From: Auritidibacter ignavus
GTDB lineage: Bacteria > Actinomycetota > Actinomycetes > Actinomycetales > Micrococcaceae
Direction of reading: 5' to 3'
NCBI RefSeq assembly: GCF_003703835.1
Contig: NZ_RDQR01000011.1
Span: forward strand, 19,141-83,140
Length of the DNA stretch: 64,000 nt
The notes under the pieces were generated by a model. The model saw nothing but the letters and a program-made list of their open reading frames with translations. It did no database searches and was not told where the DNA came from. Below are positions 28,105-35,927 of this stretch, in pieces. Numbering within the stretch: position 1 is the stretch's first letter; every line of letters begins with the position of its first letter. The position numbers and the translations under genes were made by a program.

Positions 28105-29016
28105 TTAATCGTTGTATCCGTGGACGCGTCCATGTTGCTGGACATATTTGACAATGAGCGTGCAGTCTTTAAACCCGAGACCTTCGTCGACGAGACGTTT
28201 CAGTTGTGATTGAGCAAGTTCGGCTCCGGGCAGATTTAGGCCAGCGTGCTCTCCGGCTTGCAGAGCCAGGGTCACATCTTTGAGCGACAAATTCGCCGCA
28301 AAACCGGCCTCAAAATTGTTATTAGCGGCAGATGTTTCAACTACGCCAGGAACGGGATACCAAGTCTGTTGTGTCCAAGACATTCCAGATGAAGCCGAAA
28401 TAATATCCCAGAAAACCTTAGCGTCCAGACCAAGAGCTTCAGCCAATTGAGATCCCTCTGAATTGGCTATTAGGTTGATATGAACCATCATGTTGTTTAC
28501 GAGTTTGGTCGCAATGCCCTTTGTTCCCGTACCGGCCAAAAAGACGTTATTCGCCATTGGTTCAACGAGCCTTTGAGCCCTTCTTGCCACGGACAGATCT
28601 CCGCCAATCATGAAAGTCAGGGTTCCGGCCGCTGCGCCGGAAATGCCACCAGAAACAGGTGCATCAACGAAGCTAAAACCTCTTTGTCCGGATTCGCGGT
28701 GGCAAAACCGAGAGGTGCCAATATCAACAGTCGAGGAGTCTATAAGGATCGCGTTTTGTGGCGCGTGCGCCCAGATACCGTCTTTGCTTGCGAAAACACG
28801 GCGCACGTGTTCCCCGTTCGGCAACATGGTAAAGACCGCGTCCGCATCTTTAACCGCCTCGGGGAGGGATTCCACGGCTCGAACGCCATGCCGGCTCGCT
28901 TGGTCCCGAGCGACCTTATTGATGTCGAATCCGTAAACTATATGGTTTGCCTCGACCAGCTTCTGTGCCATTCGGGATCCCATGTTTCCGAGCCCGACCC
29001 ATGCGTACGTAACCAT
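28105..29016 (-). CDS. mmsB: 3-hydroxyisobutyrate dehydrogenase family protein
   Basis: NAD(P)-dependent beta-hydroxyacid dehydrogenase of 303 aa. It shows the N-terminal WVGLGNMGSRMA, the substrate-binding segment DAPVSGGISGAAAG near residue 118, and the catalytic lysine Lys171 in ATKLVNNMM. In valine breakdown the enzyme makes methylmalonate semialdehyde, the substrate of MmsA, which is encoded 1.1 kb away. The gene is clearly lower in GC than the window average. It is divergent from the LysR gene, and a CRP-like palindrome lies 17 bases upstream of its start. Confidence 0.85.
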   Translation of the reverse strand: MVTYAWVGLGNMGSRMAQKLVEANHIVYGFDINKVARDQASRHGVRAVESLPEAVKDADAVFTMLPNGEHVRRVFASKDGIWAHAPQNAILIDSSTVDIGTSRFCHRESGQRGFSFVDAPVSGGISGAAAGTLTFMIGGDLSVARRAQRLVEPMANNVFLAGTGTKGIATKLVNNMMVHINLIANSEGSQLAEALGLDAKVFWDIISASSGMSWTQQTWYPVPGVVETSAANNNFEAGFAANLSLKDVTLALQAGEHAGLNLPGAELAQSQLKRLVDEGLGFKDCTLIVKYVQQHGRVHGYND

Positions 29017-29032
29017 CCAAGCCTCCTGATAG

Positions 29033-29048
29033 AGTGGTATAGATCACT
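29033..29048. promoter_or_regulatory. CRP-like palindrome between mmsB and the LysR gene
   Basis: AGTGGTATAGATCACT is a near-palindrome sharing the half-site AGATCAC with sites at 9637 and 33803. It lies immediately upstream of the mmsB ribosome site, where it could also be a repressor site. It deviates from the CRP consensus in the left half (GTGG for GTGA). Confidence 0.4.
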
Positions 29049-29183
29049 TTATGGTGCATGCTTGCCGAGCTCAATGCGCACACGGAGTCAAGTAATGCAA
29101 CCGTGCTGTGCAGTGAATCACAATAGGGGATTTGGTAAGGAAACCCAAGGAAGTATCGTTGCAAATCTACTGAGTATGACTTT

Positions 29184-30083
29184 ATGGATTGGGAAAAGCT
29201 CTATTCGCACTTACCGTCGCTTATGACCTTTTTGAGCGTGTCACGAAACGGGACGTATTCTGCAGCGGCAGAGCAACTGGGGATCAATCACGCAACGGTT
29301 TCTAGGCGTATTGCAGGCTTAGAGGCAATTCTTGGCACCCGGCTACTTGTCAGCGGCGAAGATGGCTGGCATCCTACAGAAGAGGGCCTGCGGGTACGCA
29401 GGGTTGCCGAAGAGATTGAAGCTTCGCTAGCGAACTTAGCGCAGTCTGACCAAGCAGGGGCCGTTTCTGGCACGATCAGGGTAGGCGCCCCGGATGCGTT
29501 CGCAGTGGTGGCGTTAACGCCAGCGTTGGCGCAATTAAGAACTCGGCATCCAGCGCTTTCAGTAGAGGTGTTTAGCTCGACTAGGAATCCCACACAAAAT
29601 AGTGCGGCGCTGGATTTAGAAATTGTCGTGGGCGAACCTCGAAAAGTACATGGAGAAAAGATCCCGCTACTGGAATATGGGTTCTCTCTCTATGCTTCAG
29701 GTCGCTACCTCGCGAACTATGGCACACCGCGCACTATTAGAGATCTTGAAAAGCATAGGCTCAACTACTACACGGAGTCCGGGATCGTGGTGAGAGCGCT
29801 CTTGGACGCCAAAGCCATCCTTCCTGCAATGAAGACGGGGATTGCGTCAAATAATGTATTTGTGCACCTGGAAGCTACTCGTCACGGCACAGGCATCGGT
29901 CTCTTGCCAGACTTTTTAGGCTCCCAAGACCAGCTTCTCATTCCAGTCTTAGAAGGAGAATATCGCTTCCCTGTAGAGTATTGGGCGATAATTCGCGATG
30001 GCGCTCTGCGTAGGCCGGCGGTAACTGCTACTTGCGCCGTTGTTAGGAATGTGTGTCAGTCTTTTTCCGCTGGCTGGCGCTAA
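29184..30083 (+). CDS. LysR-family transcriptional regulator
   Basis: LTTR of 299 aa with an N-terminal helix-turn-helix (SRNGTYSAAAEQLGINHATV, about residues 18-40) and a C-terminal substrate-binding domain from about residue 90. It is divergent from mmsB and converges on mmsA with a 32-base gap, so it sits inside the mms block it most likely regulates. Like its neighbours it is low in GC: a sampled line at 29161 is about 43% G+C, against about 63% at 2041. Confidence 0.85.
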   Translation: MDWEKLYSHLPSLMTFLSVSRNGTYSAAAEQLGINHATVSRRIAGLEAILGTRLLVSGEDGWHPTEEGLRVRRVAEEIEASLANLAQSDQAGAVSGTIRVGAPDAFAVVALTPALAQLRTRHPALSVEVFSSTRNPTQNSAALDLEIVVGEPRKVHGEKIPLLEYGFSLYASGRYLANYGTPRTIRDLEKHRLNYYTESGIVVRALLDAKAILPAMKTGIASNNVFVHLEATRHGTGIGLLPDFLGSQDQLLIPVLEGEYRFPVEYWAIIRDGALRRPAVTATCAVVRNVCQSFSAGWR

Positions 30084-30115
30084 GCGTGCGAAACGCGGCC
30101 CGTTATCGGGTGGCG

Positions 30116-31609
30116 CTACTCATTCTTTGGGAACCCGAGATTGATGCCCCCGTGTGATGGGTCTGGCCAGCGGGTGGTGATGACCTTCCCGCGGGTGAAG
30201 AAGTGAATCCCTTCTGTGCCGTGTGCATGTGTGTCGCCGAACAAAGAGTTCTTCCAACCTCCAAAAGAGTAGTACGCTATTGGCACCGGAATAGGTACGT
30301 TGATGCCAATCATTCCTACTTGGACCTCGTTTTCGAATTTTCGAGCTACTCCACCGTCATGGGTGAAAATAGCCGTTCCGTTTCCGTAAGGATTGGCATT
30401 AATCAGTTCTATAGCTTCTTTATAGGATTCGACGCGAACGACCGATAGTACAGGACCAAAGATCTCCTCGGTATAAATGGACATCTCGGGTGTCACGTGA
30501 TCAAAGAGCGTCGGGCCTAGAAAGAAGCCTGCGCCCTCGGAATCGAAGTCTCCCTGTCGACCATCTACGACAATCGTTGCCCCTTCTCTTTCGCCGGCGT
30601 CGATATATCCCGAGACTTTATCGCGGTGGGCAGAAGTTACTAACGGCCCCATATCAGTACCGCGGTTTCCATCACCAGTGCGAAGTGCCTGAGCGCGTTT
30701 AGCGATCTTGTCGACGAGCTCCTCGGCAATGTCTCCAACGGCTAAGAGGACAGAAATCGCCATACAGCGTTCACCTGCAGATCCGAAGCCGGCATTAATA
30801 GCATTGTCTGCAGCGAGATCAAGGTCAGCGTCGGGTAGCACAACCATGTGGTTTTTGGCGCCACCGAGAGCTTGAACCCGTTTACCGTGCGCGGTTGCCG
30901 TTTTGTACACGTACTGGGCAATTGGCGTTGAGCCAACAAACGAAACCGATTCTATATCCTCGTGCGTCAGTAAACGATCGACAGCATCCTTTCCGCCGTG
31001 TACGACGTTGAATACACCGTCTGGTAGTCCGGCCTCTTTCCATAGTTCAGCTTCCCAATTAACGGCGCTTGGATCCTTCTCGGAAGGCTTGATGACTACG
31101 GTGTTACCCGTGGCAATAGCGATAGGAAAGAACCACATCGGAACCATTGCTGGGAAGTTGAAGGGTGAGATGATGGCAACGGGTCCTAAAGGTTGCCGTT
31201 TGGAATGTACATCGACACGGGTAGAGGCATTTTCGGTGTAGCTACCTTTGAGGAGGTGGGGGATGCCACAAGCGAACTCCACAACTTCCAGCCCGCGCAT
31301 TACTTCACCGAGTGCATCGTCTAGAACTTTGCCGTGTTCGGCAGTAATGATTGACGCCAATTCCTCTTTGCGTTGATTGAGAAGTTCGCGGTACTTGAAC
31401 ACGATGCCAACGCGTTTACTCAGAGAGGTATCTCGCCAGTTCGGGAATGCCCTTTTAGCGGCATTGACCGCTTGGTCTACTGTTTGGCTACCGCCCATTA
31501 TGACTTCACCGCTGACTGCGCCAGTTGCCGGGTTTGTGACCGGCGAGGTTTCTTGCTCCACGCCGTTTGTGTACTCGTTATTAATCCAGTGCTGAATGAT
31601 GCGTTTCAT
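30116..31609 (-). CDS. mmsA: Methylmalonate-semialdehyde dehydrogenase (CoA-acylating)
   Basis: CoA-dependent aldehyde dehydrogenase of 497 aa with the MMSDH features AGERCMAISVLL (active-site cysteine), SFVGSTPIAQYVY and GNGTAIFTHDGG. It converts methylmalonate or malonate semialdehyde to propionyl- or acetyl-CoA and CO2. The ATG at 31609 follows AAGGAG; the open frame upstream to 31723 would run into the permease gene. It starts 45 bases after the permease stop, forming a two-gene operon. Together with mmsB this makes a valine or beta-hydroxyacid catabolic set. Confidence 0.88.
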   Translation of the reverse strand: MKRIIQHWINNEYTNGVEQETSPVTNPATGAVSGEVIMGGSQTVDQAVNAAKRAFPNWRDTSLSKRVGIVFKYRELLNQRKEELASIITAEHGKVLDDALGEVMRGLEVVEFACGIPHLLKGSYTENASTRVDVHSKRQPLGPVAIISPFNFPAMVPMWFFPIAIATGNTVVIKPSEKDPSAVNWEAELWKEAGLPDGVFNVVHGGKDAVDRLLTHEDIESVSFVGSTPIAQYVYKTATAHGKRVQALGGAKNHMVVLPDADLDLAADNAINAGFGSAGERCMAISVLLAVGDIAEELVDKIAKRAQALRTGDGNRGTDMGPLVTSAHRDKVSGYIDAGEREGATIVVDGRQGDFDSEGAGFFLGPTLFDHVTPEMSIYTEEIFGPVLSVVRVESYKEAIELINANPYGNGTAIFTHDGGVARKFENEVQVGMIGINVPIPVPIAYYSFGGWKNSLFGDTHAHGTEGIHFFTRGKVITTRWPDPSHGGINLGFPKNE

Positions 31610-31653
31610 GCTTGCTCCTTTATCTCGTGTTTGGGGTGTGTTGTGCGACCGTA

Positions 31654-33156
31654 TTAAAGGATCATTGCGAACGGGATCATGATCGCTGTGACGACGACGG
31701 GGATTAGCAAGGTAATGACACAAACGTCTTTATAAGACTCTTTATGAGACATACCGCAGACCAGCAGAAGCGTAATGACTGCACCGTTGTGGGGCATAGA
31801 GTCCAAGCCACCAGATGCCATTGAGGTGATGCGGTGAAGTGCTTCCATAGAGATGCCCTGTTCTTCTGCCATTTCGGCAAAATCAGGTCCGAAGGCATTG
31901 AGCGCAATGGTCATACCTCCAGAAGCGGATCCTGTCACACCTGAGATGACTGAGGTGGATACAGCAGAAGTGATAAGAGCGTTGCTGCTGACCCCGAAGA
32001 TTCCGTCACGAATAATGGTGAACGCACCTAGGGACGCGATTACGGCACCGTATCCAACCTCAGAAGCGGTATTGAAAATCGGTTGGAGCGAGTTCTTGGC
32101 TCCATCGATAAGTGACGCCCAGAGGTTTCTAATGCGACGAATATTGAAGAGCAAGACGCTGAGGATCGCCGCAAGTAGCGCTAGAAGGACGGCCCAGGTG
32201 GCGGAACGATCGGCAAGCGTGATCCCCCCAAACTTTTCATCTTCAAGCACTGACCAGTCCAATGCGGGGAAGACGAACATGGTGCATCCGAAGTTGACGA
32301 TAAAAACCAAGAGGAAGGGGATAAATGGCACAATGTTATTTGGTGGAACAAGCGTCCGTGGTGCTTTGCCTTCTGCGTCTGGAGAATCTTCGGAGGCACG
32401 TGGTGGGCTGGCAACGTTTCGAACACCTTCCCGCGTTTCTTCTTGGTCTGACTCGGGCTGACTCAAGCCGAGGTCAGCTCCTCGCCCGAACTTAGACTCC
32501 AAAATTGTCGTATCGCCGAAGCTTTCACCCTTTCGGACAAGTGCCCGGGATCTGTACTCGAGCCAGACCATACCCAGCACAAACATCAATATTCCGGCCA
32601 CAATCCCGATTAAAGGTGCGGCGAATGTACTGGTACCGAAGAACTGGCCAGGAATAATATTCTGGATCTGCGGAGCACCTGGAATTGCGGTCATTGTGAA
32701 TGTCAGTATCCCTAGAGCGATGGTGCTGGGTACCAGGCGACGCGGTAGATTCGCTGCTTTAAACAGTTCGCGAGCGAGAGGAAACATGACAAAGGCAGCG
32801 ACAAATACGCTGATACCGCCGTAGGTCATCAGCGCTGACGTGAGTACGGTGGCGAAGACTGCGCGCTTGGGTCCCAACCATTTCGTGATGACTTGCGCTA
32901 GTGCCGTTGCGTAACCAGAGGCGAGCATAAGCGCGCCAAAGATGGCCCCTGTGAGGAAAATAAGGAAATAGTTGCTGATGAAACCTGCAACGCCCGGCAT
33001 GAATATCTCTGTGAAAGTTGGTAGTAGCGGGACTCCCGAGAGCAACATCGCAACAAATGCAGAGATAGGTGCCGCCACAATAACAGGGACGCCTCGGTAA
33101 GCTAACGTGATCAGTAAGATCAACGACGCGATAATGCCAATGAGCCCTATGGCCAT
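31654..33156 (-). CDS. GntP-family proton symporter for a hydroxyacid or similar
   Basis: Membrane transporter of 500 aa with about twelve to fourteen hydrophobic segments and a polar central loop (about residues 205-265). Segments such as YGGISVFVAAFVMFPLA and PGAPQIQNIIPG are typical of the GntP/COG2610 gluconate symporter group. It is the first gene of the operon with mmsA, which suggests it imports a compound degraded through a semialdehyde, for example 3-hydroxyisobutyrate or 3-hydroxypropionate; this is inference. The whole gene has the low GC of the mms block. Confidence 0.78.
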   Translation of the reverse strand: MAIGLIGIIASLILLITLAYRGVPVIVAAPISAFVAMLLSGVPLLPTFTEIFMPGVAGFISNYFLIFLTGAIFGALMLASGYATALAQVITKWLGPKRAVFATVLTSALMTYGGISVFVAAFVMFPLARELFKAANLPRRLVPSTIALGILTFTMTAIPGAPQIQNIIPGQFFGTSTFAAPLIGIVAGILMFVLGMVWLEYRSRALVRKGESFGDTTILESKFGRGADLGLSQPESDQEETREGVRNVASPPRASEDSPDAEGKAPRTLVPPNNIVPFIPFLLVFIVNFGCTMFVFPALDWSVLEDEKFGGITLADRSATWAVLLALLAAILSVLLFNIRRIRNLWASLIDGAKNSLQPIFNTASEVGYGAVIASLGAFTIIRDGIFGVSSNALITSAVSTSVISGVTGSASGGMTIALNAFGPDFAEMAEEQGISMEALHRITSMASGGLDSMPHNGAVITLLLVCGMSHKESYKDVCVITLLIPVVVTAIMIPFAMIL

Positions 33157-33917
33157 TTTTTGCCCTTCGTGTGAATGTGAACAATGGTGTACGAGCCGAT
33201 GCTCTTCACGAATCGACGGTATTGTGTTTCATGTCACATTACGGTGGCCGTGGTGTTGGCTCAATGTCCTGGGGGTGGAAGATTTTTAGGGCCGGCTGTG
33301 CGTGCGTGCACGGGTGCCGTGGCGAGGGCTCTTGAGCTCGCTTTTTAAGAAGGTGTGTTTTCCCTCAATCGCTCTCTATGGTCGGGTAGCCGTCCTTGAG
33401 TTCTTGCGACTTCAGCGGTGGCAGATTCCTTTTGAATAGGCCCTCCCGGGGTTTGAGGATCTTGCAATGTGGCCACTCCTTATGGGCCACGCAAGTATCT
33501 ATCGCTTCTATTGTGTTTCGTTGGTGAAGTTTGGGGGAGTGCGTGCTGGAGCTGAATCTTTCACCAACATGACGAGATCCACGCAGGTATCTCAAAAATC
33601 AACAGTCTTAGCAAAGAGCGGAACTCGCGAGGTCGGTTTGAGCTGTCAAAACGCACCTCAGACCGAGAATCTGCGGAGTTTTCGCTCGCTGTGGCCGAGT
33701 CGCAGAATTTCCCATTCGGCTCTGACATGCACATTTACGCATATGTTTATAAGAGGCTCTGGAAAGTCCCGCGCTGACCGGGTTTCCCTAGCTTAACACA
33801 GTAGTGAGGTAGATCACGTTACCGGCGGTTACCCCCGTATGACTTACCGGACGGGCGTCAGTACGCTGAAAGCGAGTCCACGTCACAACTCACAAATACG
33901 ACAAAGGGAGCAAAGTG
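33157..33917. other. 760-bp non-coding region between permease and dehydrogenase genes
   Basis: This is the longest gene-free stretch outside the IS cluster. Its right end holds the bdhA promoter with a CRP-like site, and its left end must hold the permease promoter. The middle has short open frames (for example 33467-33796) without a ribosome site or recognisable product. Its composition is intermediate, and it coincides with the right edge of the low-GC block. Confidence 0.5.
33803..33818 (+). promoter_or_regulatory. CRP/GlxR-like site upstream of the butanediol dehydrogenase gene
   Basis: AGTGAGGTAGATCACG contains GTGA-N6-TCAC and shares AGATCAC with the site at 9637. It lies about 100 bases upstream of the start codon, a usual position for activation by this family. 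Confidence 0.5.
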
Positions 33918-34994
33918 ATGAAGGCAGTACTGTACTACGGCAAAGAAGATCTACGCAACGAAGAAATCGATGAGCCAGAGCTGGTTCCCGGTACCGTGAA
34001 AATTGCCCCGGCATACAACGGTATCTGCGGCTCGGACTTGAGCTTGTACTTCAACGGTCCGGTACCGCCGGCACCGACCGCAGACGAAAAGCACCCCCTG
34101 ACCGGAGACACCCTGCCGATCGTCTTCGGCCACGAATTTTCCGGCGTCGTTACCGAGGTTGCTGACGATGTGGAAGGCATCAGCCCCGGCGATCACGTTG
34201 CTGTTGAACCGGTCATCGTCTGTGGCGAATGCTTCCCCTGCCAGTCTGGGCAGTACAACCTGTGCACTAAGGCCGGTTGCCACGGTATCTCCGGTAACGG
34301 CGGTGGCTTGGCTGAACAGCTCGTCGTGGACAAGCAGTGGGTTCACCCGGTCGGTGACCTGCCCCTGGACCAGGCTGCGCTGATCGAGCCGCTGTCTGTA
34401 GCGTTGCACGCTGTGAAGAAGTCCGGCGTGGAGTCCGGTCAGACCGCGGTGGTTGGCGGTATGGGCCCGGTGGGCCAGCTGGTCGCCGCCGTGCTGAAGG
34501 CGCGTGGCGTACATGTGATCGCCTCCGAGGTGTCGGCCAAGCGGAAGGAATTCGCCAAGAAGGCCGGCTACGTCGACGCCGTGATCGATCCGACCGAAGA
34601 GGACCTTGTCGACTACGTCAAGGACAAGACCGACAACGCCGGTGCCGCCGTGGCCTTCGACTGCGCCGGTGCTCAGGTGGTCTTCGAACAAATGCTGGAC
34701 TCCCTGGGCGCAGGCGGCCATCTCGAGGTCGTCGCTGTGCACACCAAGGCCGTTGACCTGGATATCACCAACAAGCTGACCCTCTCGGAGCACTCGGTGG
34801 GTGCTTCTTTCGGATACGCCGGTGACCACGAAGAAGCTATTGAGCTCGTGAAGTCCGGCAAGGTGAACCTCGAGCAGTTCATCTCCTCAGTGATCAAGCC
34901 CGAAGATATCGTGGAAAAGGGTTTCAACCAGTTGCGTGACCACGCTGATGAGGAAGTGAAGATCCTCGTCGAGGTCAACGCTCAGGACAAGTAA
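33918..34994 (+). CDS. Zinc-dependent dehydrogenase of the (R,R)-butanediol dehydrogenase group
   Basis: MDR dehydrogenase of 358 aa. Zinc motifs are CGSDLS, GHEFSG and CGECFPCQSGQYNLC; the cofactor fold has GGMGPVGQLVAA. The long loop after CGSDLSLYF, with PTADEKHPLTG, is typical of 2,3-butanediol dehydrogenases, which interconvert acetoin and butanediol. The ATG at 33918 is preceded by AAGGGAG; a GTG lies one codon upstream. A conserved-looking inverted repeat that includes the next gene's ribosome site follows it. Confidence 0.8.
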   Translation: MKAVLYYGKEDLRNEEIDEPELVPGTVKIAPAYNGICGSDLSLYFNGPVPPAPTADEKHPLTGDTLPIVFGHEFSGVVTEVADDVEGISPGDHVAVEPVIVCGECFPCQSGQYNLCTKAGCHGISGNGGGLAEQLVVDKQWVHPVGDLPLDQAALIEPLSVALHAVKKSGVESGQTAVVGGMGPVGQLVAAVLKARGVHVIASEVSAKRKEFAKKAGYVDAVIDPTEEDLVDYVKDKTDNAGAAVAFDCAGAQVVFEQMLDSLGAGGHLEVVAVHTKAVDLDITNKLTLSEHSVGASFGYAGDHEEAIELVKSGKVNLEQFISSVIKPEDIVEKGFNQLRDHADEEVKILVEVNAQDK

Positions 34995-35014
34995 GACTGC
35001 GTTCTCGCTCACAT

Positions 35015-35084
35015 CGCGCTCCCTTCCGGTAGAGTTTCCGCAATATGGACTTATAGTTCCGCGGACTGACTGGAAGGGAGCGCG
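35015..35084. promoter_or_regulatory. Long-range inverted repeat covering the IclR ribosome site
   Basis: CGCGCTCCCTTCC at 35015-35027 is perfectly complementary to GGAAGGGAGCGCG at 35072-35084. The right arm contains the Shine-Dalgarno of the IclR gene starting at 35086. In a read-through transcript from the upstream dehydrogenase gene the stem could stop transcription or hide the ribosome site. Confidence 0.55.
35035..35049 (+). promoter_or_regulatory. Candidate IclR operator upstream of the regulator gene
   Basis: TTTCCGCAATATGGA fits TTTCCG-N5-TGGA, found in inverse orientation before glcD at 35835-35849. A possible -10 element TATAGT follows at 35052. The perfect palindrome TCCGCGGA lies at 35058-35065, just beyond it. 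Confidence 0.45.
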
Positions 35085-35085
35085 A

Positions 35086-35832
35086 ATGGTTAACGGCGTC
35101 CAATCGGTGGAGCGGGCTTTCCTCCTTCTGGAGCACATTGCCGGTGCCGGCGGTGAGATCTCGCTGTCCGAGCTAGCCGAGCAGACCGCACTCCCGCTGC
35201 CGACGATTCATCGGCTGTTGAAGACCCTGGCCCACAGTGGCTACGTTCGGCACTTGCCGAATAAGCACTATGGGCTGGGACCGCGCCTGATCCGGCTCGG
35301 TGACCTCGCTTCACAACAGTTGGGGTCCTGGGCGCGACCCTACCTCGCCGAAGTCACCAATGCCGTTCAGGAATCCACCAATATGGCCGTGCTGGACGGC
35401 GATATGGCGACCTATGTCGCCCAGGTTCCCTCCGCTCAAAGCATGCGCATGTTCACCGAAATCGGTCGGCGCGTCCACACCAATTGCTCCGGTGTTGGAA
35501 AAGCCATGCTCTCTCAGCTACCAGACGAGCAGATCGAACAATTGGTCGTCCGTGCGGGGATCCACCAGCCCACCGGACGGGGTCCTGCCACAGTCGCCGA
35601 ACTGCTCGACGAAATTCGCGCCGTCCGCGCTCGCGGATACGCCACCGACGACGAAGAACAAGAACTCGGCGTGCGCTGTTTTGCCGTCCCCGTCCCGGAC
35701 TTGCCGACCCCGGCGGCCATTTCTGTCTCGGGTCCGGTGACCCGGGTGGATGCTGCGTTCAAAGAACGAGCCGTGCCCTTACTCCAACGAGTCGCCTGGC
35801 GCATCGCACGTGTCGCCGCAACGCGTGGCTAA
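35086..35832 (+). CDS. IclR-family regulator of glycolate/glyoxylate genes
   Basis: Regulator of 248 aa with an N-terminal winged helix-turn-helix (about residues 5-65, LSELAEQTALPLPTIHRLLKTL) and a C-terminal ligand-binding domain with GVGKAMLSQLP and GYATDDEEQELGVRC, typical of the family. It lies 95 bases upstream of glcD in the same direction and so probably controls it; related regulators respond to glyoxylate or allantoate. The ATG follows GGAAGGGAG, inside an inverted repeat. Confidence 0.85.
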   Translation: MVNGVQSVERAFLLLEHIAGAGGEISLSELAEQTALPLPTIHRLLKTLAHSGYVRHLPNKHYGLGPRLIRLGDLASQQLGSWARPYLAEVTNAVQESTNMAVLDGDMATYVAQVPSAQSMRMFTEIGRRVHTNCSGVGKAMLSQLPDEQIEQLVVRAGIHQPTGRGPATVAELLDEIRAVRARGYATDDEEQELGVRCFAVPVPDLPTPAAISVSGPVTRVDAAFKERAVPLLQRVAWRIARVAATRG

Positions 35833-35834
35833 TA

Positions 35835-35849
35835 TCCACGATACGGAAA
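35835..35849 (-). promoter_or_regulatory. Candidate IclR operator upstream of glcD
   Basis: Read on the minus strand this is TTTCCGTATCGTGGA, agreeing at 11 of 15 positions with the site before the IclR gene, including both outer blocks TTTCCG and TGGA. It lies 78 bases upstream of the glcD start. Confidence 0.45.
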
Positions 35850-35927
35850 AGAACTTTCACAAATACGCGAGGTGGGCTAGAGTACATTTCGTCACACCTG
35901 CCCGTGAACTCCATCTCAGGGGGACCG

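Noticed and set aside
33322..33346. Terminator-like GCGAG...CTCGC followed by TTTTT
   Set aside because: The stem is only 5 bp and no gene reads into it on the plus strand.
33467..33796. Possible 109-codon gene
   Set aside because: There is no ribosome site, no recognisable product, and the composition is irregular; it overlaps the promoter region of the next gene.
35484..35927. N-terminal extension of the glcD-type frame through the IclR gene
   Set aside because: The extension is arginine-rich shadow sequence of the IclR gene; the ATG at 35928 has AGGGGG upstream and begins the family homology.
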